Below, one piece after another: positions 35,843-41,373 of a stretch of 41,373 nucleotides of DNA. Origin of the DNA: Gammaproteobacteria bacterium (GTDB lineage Bacteria > Pseudomonadota > Gammaproteobacteria > HK1); contig JAJDUQ010000060.1 in the NCBI GenBank assembly GCA_022826505.1, positions 1 through 41,373 of the forward strand, read 5' to 3'. Under the pieces are notes generated by a model that was given only the letters and a program-made list of their open reading frames with translations, did no database searches and was not told where the DNA came from. The position numbers were made by a program, and so were the translations under genes. The stretch's first letter is position 1, and every line of letters starts with the position of its first letter.

Positions 35843-38800
35843 TCAGGAGCTTCCGGGATGCACGGACGCGAGCGGTGGATCCGTGAGGTCGAGGCCGAAT
35901 GCCGCAATGCGGACATCATGCATGGAATCCGTCTCGATGACGCGCGCTTTGTCGTTGAGGAGTACGATCAATTCCGGAAATGTTGTCCGTTTCCTGGTTT
36001 CGGGGTGTACCCAGTACTGCTTTTCTCCGTGATAGGTCAGTAGCAGACAACCGGCCTTGCAGATCGAGTGTCGCAGATACTGCCCTGCCAGTTGGTTCCG
36101 GAGTGCTCGTTCGAGTTCGGCTGGCGTCCACTTGTCCGCGATCTTCACCTCGATGACCGCCTTCAGATCACGGTTCGCGACCGAAAGCCGGATATCCGGA
36201 TGCTTGTTGTCGGCGACCTCTTCCTCTCTGGCGACCTCGTAGGCGCCGTTCGCCCGTTGGCGGATTTCCCTGGCAAGGTTCCTCTGCATCTCCGGCTCGG
36301 TGCCGATTCCCCTGAGAGTCGGTCGGTTGGTGAAGTCGTCATGGGCCAAGTCATACGCGAGGTCGCCCAGCCGATCCATCATCACGGCGAACAGTGCGTC
36401 GCGGTCACGCGGTGGGGTCTCATGGCGGGCATCCAGCGCAATCACGTCTTCCGGATTGAACGCTGTGAACTCGGAGTCGATCGCCGCTCGTTGGCGAGCC
36501 TGGAACCGCAGCCGGTCCGCTTGGTGCGCAAAATCGCGTTCGTCTGCGAGTTCCAGCAGGACACGTCGGGCCTCGGATCCGGGGGTGTCGAGCAGCATCG
36601 AAAGCAGGAAGTTCCGAGCTTCCTGGGCATGATCCCGGGTATTCGGGGTGTGGACTCCTTCGTGAACCTGATCGTCCTCCCGTCGGACGAAGGCGTAGGC
36701 GTACCGGACAAGTTGCCCAAGGAGGTGGGCGCGTTGAGCCGCGTCCTCGACCTCGAACGCGACGGGGCTCCGGTCGCCAAAAAGCGCTGCGAACGTCTCG
36801 GTCGCACGATCGGATGAACCGGCGGCCTTCCCGTCTCCGAGACTCTGGATCAGCACCTGTGCTCCCTGGATCGTATCGAATTGGAACAAGCCCCTGAGCC
36901 AGGCGAGTGCAAGCGCACCGAGGGGATTCGTTTCGTAGCGGCTGGCACATTCCCGGGCGATCGTCTCCCGGTCCGCCACATCATCGGCCTCGGCCAGAAT
37001 GCGCAGCACACTGTCGAGATGACGTGCCCAATGCGGCTCGGTATCGATCGCGAAGTCGGTCGGCCACGACCGCAACTCGGTAATCATGCGAGGGACGAAG
37101 ATCAGCTTGAGACTGCTATCCGAGTGCGCCAAGTTCTGCAGGGTCCGGAGATGGCTATGGTCACCTCCCATGCCGAGTTCCGCGCTCACTTCTCCGCCTA
37201 TCACCTCTTTCACTTCCGTTGGATGCGACTTGGCCAAGTCGGTGATGAACGGCGCGAAGCCACCGATCTCGATGGTTGCGTACACTACCGCCGTGCGGGC
37301 TTCGCAGGACGACAGGGAGGCCGTCCACCCCGGAGTCGCGGCCTCGGCCGAGACACCCGTCAGCCCATGAGCCCAGTCGGGACGAATGCTGCCTTTCTCG
37401 TCGATTGGCCGTGCCGACCAGAGTACCGGGGGAGCAACACGCCAGAGCGCTCGGAGAGCGGTCTCGGCACGGTCGGCGATATCCCTCCTGAAGGCCTGCA
37501 CCAGCGCCTCCTTGTCCCATAGATTGAAACGATTCCGAGTTGGTTCATTCGCTTCGAGCCACGAGTAGAGGTTGGACACCGTCGCTCGTCCTTTTTCCGC
37601 CGAGAACGCGTCGTCGGGGCCGGCCAGCAACTCGTCACGCCATTTCCGCCATTTCTCCAGGCGCTGCGCTTCGCAGTAGGCCTGGTCGCGTTTCCAGCGC
37701 TCGTGATCGCGCTCCATCTCTTCGAACTTTTCGTTTGGCTCGGGCGGCTGAGTGCGCTGTTCCAGTATCCGAACAAGGAGCGCGTCTTTCCTCAGATGTG
37801 CGCGAATCGCATCAAGCTCCGTCGCTACCCGCCCTCGCTGATACCAGCCGTCAATCCAGGCATGCAGGGCAACCGTGTGTCGCTCCAGACGGCGCTCGTC
37901 CGCAAGAGCCGCCTCGAGCCAGGGTCGGTCAGCCTCGGTCAGATATCCTGCAATGCCTTCCTGCTCTGCGTGATGGAGACGTTGTCGGCCGTCGTCGGAC
38001 GGACTGACTTCGTCCATGAACGCCAGCTCAGCCCAAAACGCATCACTTCGCAGGGCAGCGTTTTCGTTGAAGTGCGCCCTGAGCTTGCGAACCGTCTCGC
38101 GTCCGCCGACCCTGCGACCTCCGAATCGCGAAGCGATCACGCTGGCGCGGATCAAGTCGGCATGCGGCTTGCCCGTCGTCGCCGACAACTGCCGATCGCA
38201 CAACATAGCGAGCGCAGGCGCGAGGTGACCGAACACGCTTTGAGCCTGGTACGAATCCTCCGTCCGTGTATGCCCCCGCCGGATGAGATCCGCCATCCTG
38301 TCCCGCAAGGCGGTGGCCGAATCGGATCCGGTCTCGATGTACCTGACAATCTGTCGTGACGCCCAATCAAACCCGCCAACGCTTTGCTTCGGCTCGCGAG
38401 TCCGCTCCATGAACGCAACCAACTCGTCGGCCGTGATGATCGCTGGAAATAGATCGGCTGCGACACCGTGCACGAGTCTATCGGGCCAGGACGTCGGTTC
38501 AGCCAACATCGCACCCGCAAGTTCACGCACGCTGCCGTTCCAACCGCAGGCAAGGAGGGCTCGGATTGCGGCAATGCGATCGTAATCTGGCGCTGCCGTG
38601 TCGAGTGCGACGCCATGGACCAAGTCGGCACAGGCCTCGACCGGCCCCAGGCGGATCAGATGGATCAGCAATTCGCGGACTTCTTCGTTCGCCGGCCCGC
38701 CCCCCCAGCACTCGCGTATCACCGTCGCAAGCTCCGGGTGTGCCAGCCTGCGCACTTCGGTGAACGGGATGTTCAGGCCGCGCCAGTCTCCTTGACCGTA

Positions 38801-40375
38801 CCTGGAAACGAACGCTCGCAGCAGTGCGCGGCGGGTCGCAAGGTCGAGCGACCCGGGATCGCCGTATGAGATCAGGGTCTCCGGCTCGCGTTCGATCAAC
38901 TCCTTGCGTACGGCATCGACCCAGAGGGCGAGCCACGCGGCAATCGCACGCATTGACGGAAGCACGACTTCGACGCCGTAGCGTTCGGCGAACAGCAGGC
39001 GGAATAGCGCCTTGATGGGCATGCCCGCCTCATGCAGAGCCCGCAAGCGTCGAGCCGCGAGGTACTCCTGAACCGAACGATGATGGAAACGAACACGGCC
39101 GTAGGTGGCGGGGTCGAAGAGGGCACGCCTGAGCAGCGCCTGCTGCTTCGCCGCAGTCCAATCGTGATCGCGAAGAACCTCCCCGGCATCAAGAACGCCC
39201 TCCGCACGGTAGCGGTCGAGTGTCTGATCGGGCGACCGGATGGTGCGTGTACGGATAAGCGCCAGAGCGAGCGCGAGACGCTCCGCGCCGAGTCGGGCCT
39301 GAGCATCGGCGAGCACATCTCGGTCTGGTCGGTCGGGGTCGCCCTCCAACTTGGCGATCACGTTTTCCTCATGTTGCTCCGCCCGAGTGCCGAGACGCCC
39401 CGTGCTCGACCAAGCCTCGATCAGATGGGTCAGGTCGAGAGGCCGGCGAGCGAAGACCCACGCATCCTGCCGTGCGATCTCCGCGAGAAACGCGGTCACG
39501 TCGTTCAGCCCGCGCCACTCCGCAAAGCATTCGATCTGCTCGCCGTTCATCGGAAGCATGGCAACCGTTCGCACGGTCTCTTGATTCGGAGGTTCCTGTT
39601 GTCCGTTGGCGGTATGCGGCGGTCTACCGCGCTGGCTGCTGAGCGCGTCGATGAACACCTCCTCCGATGACCGGGCGGACGAATCGCGACGTACCTCCGG
39701 CACCGGCAACCAGTGATGCACCGCGTTCAGGTCCGAACCTGAACGCCAATCGCTGGGACGACACGAGATGATGATGCGGGCGCGGTCGAGGTGACCGTCG
39801 ATTGCCCTTGCGAGCCGATTCAGTGCCCGGTGCAGCTTCCCCTGGGTCAGCTTCAGCTCGTCCACCGCGTCGAGGAAGAACCAGGCCGTTTCCTCGCCAT
39901 TGGTTCTCCACCGTCCGAGCCGTTCCTCCTCGGCAGCCGAAAGGATGTCGGCCACGGGATCTCGATCCAACGATTCCAGTGGGAGAAAAAAGGCGAATCG
40001 ATCTTCCCCTTTGAGGCGATTCGCCAGCTCCCGCATTTCGGCGGTTTTTCCGGCCCCAGCCTCCGCCAGCAGGATGACCCGGGTGTACTCCAGCAGCTTG
40101 GACCAGCCGATATCCGGGCCGAATTCGGACCCGCTCCAGGAGACAAGTACGTCGATATCTTCGAGCTCCGAGTCTGAAAGCTCGCGAAATCGCCGCTGAA
40201 GGTCGACAAATCCGGTCATGCGAGTCTCGATGTGAACATCGGCGAGGCTCTCGTTGTGCGAACTGACAGCCAATCCGCGAATTCGTGAGTCGCGTGCCTC
40301 AGCACCCATGGTCGGGAAACAGCCATATGTTGGCTCGCTGGTCGGCGTCCAGCCGGCGCGCCGACGAACAGTCAT
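35843..40375 (-). CDS. NACHT/STAND NTPase with C-terminal PD-(D/E)XK nuclease-like domain
   Basis: A giant 1510-aa protein. The N-terminal NTPase has Walker A LLAEAGAGKT (about 102-111), Walker B AWFFLDAVDEL (164-174) and IIISCRPSDW (201-210), the NACHT-type order. RFHHRSVQEYLAARRLR (429-445) is the conserved helix that closes many NACHT modules. Residues 450-1300 are mostly helical, repeat-like, with a charged helix near 880-920, suited to sensing a ligand. The end holds a nuclease-like motif: HPDIRLS (D1394), then VIEVKIADKW (E1409-x-K1411), then a Gln-containing helix (LRNQLAGQYL). Bacterial STAND proteins such as Avs sense phage proteins and then trigger an effector; Avs nucleases are usually N-terminal, here the order is reversed. 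The start is unsure (ATG 40309 and 40219 also possible). The antiphage role is inferred. Confidence 0.82.
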   Translation of the reverse strand: MTVRRRAGWTPTSEPTYGCFPTMGAEARDSRIRGLAVSSHNESLADVHIETRMTGFVDLQRRFRELSDSELEDIDVLVSWSGSEFGPDIGWSKLLEYTRVILLAEAGAGKTAEMRELANRLKGEDRFAFFLPLESLDRDPVADILSAAEEERLGRWRTNGEETAWFFLDAVDELKLTQGKLHRALNRLARAIDGHLDRARIIISCRPSDWRSGSDLNAVHHWLPVPEVRRDSSARSSEEVFIDALSSQRGRPPHTANGQQEPPNQETVRTVAMLPMNGEQIECFAEWRGLNDVTAFLAEIARQDAWVFARRPLDLTHLIEAWSSTGRLGTRAEQHEENVIAKLEGDPDRPDRDVLADAQARLGAERLALALALIRTRTIRSPDQTLDRYRAEGVLDAGEVLRDHDWTAAKQQALLRRALFDPATYGRVRFHHRSVQEYLAARRLRALHEAGMPIKALFRLLFAERYGVEVVLPSMRAIAAWLALWVDAVRKELIEREPETLISYGDPGSLDLATRRALLRAFVSRYGQGDWRGLNIPFTEVRRLAHPELATVIRECWGGGPANEEVRELLIHLIRLGPVEACADLVHGVALDTAAPDYDRIAAIRALLACGWNGSVRELAGAMLAEPTSWPDRLVHGVAADLFPAIITADELVAFMERTREPKQSVGGFDWASRQIVRYIETGSDSATALRDRMADLIRRGHTRTEDSYQAQSVFGHLAPALAMLCDRQLSATTGKPHADLIRASVIASRFGGRRVGGRETVRKLRAHFNENAALRSDAFWAELAFMDEVSPSDDGRQRLHHAEQEGIAGYLTEADRPWLEAALADERRLERHTVALHAWIDGWYQRGRVATELDAIRAHLRKDALLVRILEQRTQPPEPNEKFEEMERDHERWKRDQAYCEAQRLEKWRKWRDELLAGPDDAFSAEKGRATVSNLYSWLEANEPTRNRFNLWDKEALVQAFRRDIADRAETALRALWRVAPPVLWSARPIDEKGSIRPDWAHGLTGVSAEAATPGWTASLSSCEARTAVVYATIEIGGFAPFITDLAKSHPTEVKEVIGGEVSAELGMGGDHSHLRTLQNLAHSDSSLKLIFVPRMITELRSWPTDFAIDTEPHWARHLDSVLRILAEADDVADRETIARECASRYETNPLGALALAWLRGLFQFDTIQGAQVLIQSLGDGKAAGSSDRATETFAALFGDRSPVAFEVEDAAQRAHLLGQLVRYAYAFVRREDDQVHEGVHTPNTRDHAQEARNFLLSMLLDTPGSEARRVLLELADERDFAHQADRLRFQARQRAAIDSEFTAFNPEDVIALDARHETPPRDRDALFAVMMDRLGDLAYDLAHDDFTNRPTLRGIGTEPEMQRNLAREIRQRANGAYEVAREEEVADNKHPDIRLSVANRDLKAVIEVKIADKWTPAELERALRNQLAGQYLRHSICKAGCLLLTYHGEKQYWVHPETRKRTTFPELIVLLNDKARVIETDSMHDVRIAAFGLDLTDPPLASVHPGSS

Positions 40376-40456
40376 GCGTACAAGGTATCGATCTCCATTA
40401 CGTCAATGATGTGCTGAATCAAGCATTGTCGGGCATCGGTCCCCGGTCCGGCGGAC

Positions 40457-40494
40457 TCGAATGAATTCGAACGGATTTCGATGCGCATCGAAAT
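40457..40494. promoter_or_regulatory. Two palindromes upstream of the NACHT gene
   Basis: TCGAAT-GA-ATTCGA (40457-40470) and the perfect 20-bp palindrome ATTTCGATGCGCATCGAAAT (40475-40494) lie side by side, with centres 21 bp apart, i.e. two helical turns. Both contain TTCGA arms. They sit 82-120 nt upstream of the NACHT start and just after the XRE gene, as expected for an operator pair. Confidence 0.6.
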
Positions 40495-40534
40495 GATTGC
40501 GTTAACCGGGGACAGAGAGGGCCGGCCGAGCCGG

Positions 40535-40945
40535 TCAGTCGTCGCCTTCCGGTTCATTGCCGCGATTTCGATTGGCCAGCATGGCCGTAATGATGCCGCC
40601 GAGCACCGCGCCGCCGAGAAACGCGACCGCCGCCGCCCCGCCTGCCCTGGCGGATGCCGACCGGGCCTGATCCCGGCTGTCGTGCACTTCGACGCCCTGC
40701 CTTTTCAGCTCCCGGACGATCTCGTCCACCTCCAGCATCAAGTCGCCGAGGGACACGCCGAGCGCGCTGGCGGCCTTGGCCAACTGGTCCATGTTGAGCG
40801 CAGAGGACCCCGCCTCGATGCGTGACCATGTCGAGCGGCTGACTCCGACACGCCGCGCCATCTCCTCCTGATCGATTCCTCTTTCCTTGCGCTTTTGCGC
40901 GATCAGTCGCCCCAGGACCGTCTGATAGGTGGTTTCGTTCTTCAT
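40535..40945 (-). CDS. XRE-family regulator with C-terminal membrane segment
   Basis: A 136-aa protein. Residues about 8-65 form a Cro/XRE helix-turn-helix (LIAQKRKERGIDQEEMARRV GVSRSTWSRIEAG, then LAKAASALGVSLGDLM). A short charged linker (residues 70-98) leads to one hydrophobic segment of about 24 residues (GGAAAVAFLGGAVLGGIITAML) and a polar tail. The membrane segment is unusual for an XRE regulator and suggests tethering to the inner membrane, or sensing there. It diverges from the viperin-like gene and lies upstream of the NACHT gene on the same strand. It may repress one or both through the palindromes on each side. Confidence 0.85.
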   Translation of the reverse strand: MKNETTYQTVLGRLIAQKRKERGIDQEEMARRVGVSRSTWSRIEAGSSALNMDQLAKAASALGVSLGDLMLEVDEIVRELKRQGVEVHDSRDQARSASARAGGAAAVAFLGGAVLGGIITAMLANRNRGNEPEGDD

Positions 40946-40959
40946 GTGGGAAAGATCTC

Positions 40960-41006
40960 TTGACTAATGTGCACTCTATGCACATGATTACATATGCGCG
41001 CATATG
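40960..41006 (+). promoter_or_regulatory. Promoter of the viperin-like gene with overlapping operators
   Basis: TTGACT (40960-40965) and CATGAT (40983-40988), spaced 17 nt, give a plausible sigma-70 promoter with a start near 40995. ATGTGCA-CTCTA-TGCACAT (40967-40985) occupies the spacer and touches the -10 box. CATATGCGCGCATATG (40991-41006), a perfect 16-bp palindrome, covers the start point. Centres are about 22 bp apart. A repressor bound here would block transcription. Confidence 0.6.
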
Positions 41007-41065
41007 CTCCTGGGGGCCATGTGCTTCGGGCGCCATTATGGTCCGCGCGACAATGGAGGGGCAAG

Positions 41066-41373
41066 ATGAAATCCGACGGCAGCGGCGGCTCGGGGCTGTC
41101 GATCAATTTCCACCTGATCGAAGCCTGCAACGCCAGATGTGCATACTGCTTCGCCACATTCCCGCACTTGGGCAAACGCGCCCGGCTCTCCTGCTCCGAC
41201 CGGGAGGCGCTGGTCGACCGGCTGGTCGACGTCGGCGTCGGCAAGATCAACTTCGCCGGCGGCGAGCCGACACTGATGCGTGACCTGGGGCCGCTCTGCA
41301 AGCGCATCAAGATTCGGAGCCGAGGACGGTGTGCGGTATCCCTCGTCACCAACGGCGCGCGGCTCGGGCCGTT
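41066..41373 (+). CDS. Prokaryotic viperin-like radical SAM enzyme (partial)
   Basis: The first 102 codons of a gene that runs off the window. INFHLIEACNARCAYCFATF carries the radical SAM cysteines C21-x3-C25-x2-C28. The CFATF tail of that motif, KINFAGGEPTL and SLVTNGARL are the phrases that mark prokaryotic viperins (pVips) and echo viperin's CNYKCGFCFHT and KINFSGGEP. Viperins convert nucleoside triphosphates to 3'-deoxy-3',4'-didehydro forms that terminate RNA synthesis, and pVips protect bacteria against phage. GGAGGGG lies 5 nt before ATG 41066. The C-terminal substrate region, and any linked nucleotide kinase, are outside the window. Confidence 0.88.
   Translation, partial: MKSDGSGGSGLSINFHLIEACNARCAYCFATFPHLGKRARLSCSDREALVDRLVDVGVGKINFAGGEPTLMRDLGPLCKRIKIRSRGRCAVSLVTNGARLGP

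Overview
The window is about 41 kb of GC-rich DNA, densely coded, with GTG starts, stop/start overlaps and proteobacterial gene families. An AioXSR-controlled arsenite oxidase, a proteobacterial-type TatD, RND and EmrAB-type exporters and a GATTCCCGC-type short palindrome all point to a member of the Pseudomonadota; the sequence does not fix the class. No rRNA, tRNA or CRISPR array was seen.

Layout. (1) 1-6966, arsenite oxidation: on the minus strand an AioX-type periplasmic arsenite sensor and an AioS histidine kinase, followed by only the first 27 codons of an AioR-like response regulator, which breaks off close to the window edge. A small HicB/HicA-like pair follows. On the plus strand are aioB and aioA (Rieske and molybdopterin subunits), preceded by a sigma-54 type GG-N10-GC promoter and an upstream GTTAC-N6-GTAAC inverted repeat, and followed by a strong terminator. 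(2) 7101-9183, small accessory genes: a truncated duplicate of a DUF1989 gene, an orphan 111-aa protein and an AAA/DUF4143 ATPase that is probably leaderless. (3) 9374-19895, a plus-strand catabolic and transport cluster: a DUF1989 (urea-carboxylase-associated) protein, a polar amino-acid ABC transporter (ATPase, permease, binding protein), an arginase/agmatinase-family ureohydrolase, a hydantoinase-B-type amidohydrolase, an EmrA/EmrB-like exporter and a creatinase-like M24 protein that lacks two metal ligands. Together they suggest uptake and hydrolysis of a guanidino, ureido or cyclic amide compound. (4) 19949-24328, an RND efflux pump with its adaptor on the minus strand; a decayed piece of a related RND gene lies at about 15.57-15.65 kb. 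(5) 24690-30582, mixed metabolism: tatD, a PhyH-type Fe/2-oxoglutarate dioxygenase, a class IV aminotransferase, an HD-domain protein whose metal-ligand spacing recalls PhnZ-type di-iron oxygenases, a crotonase and a secreted YHS-domain protein.

(6) 30646-41373, a defence island. It begins with a frameshifted AAA ATPase relic. On the minus strand are type III restriction (res) and modification (mod) genes, then a 1510-aa NACHT/STAND NTPase with a C-terminal PD-(D/E)XK nuclease-like motif, then an XRE regulator carrying a C-terminal membrane segment. Divergent from that regulator, and running off the window end, is a radical-SAM gene with the CNxRCxYCFATF and FAGGEPTL signatures of prokaryotic viperins. 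Paired palindromes lie both in the viperin/XRE divergent region (inside a probable promoter) and between XRE and the NACHT gene. The best candidate for something new is this unit: a membrane-tethered XRE regulator that may control both a viperin and a NACHT-nuclease, next to a type III R-M system.

Long ORFs antisense to aioA, hyuB, the RND gene, res and others are GC-rich shadow frames and were left out.
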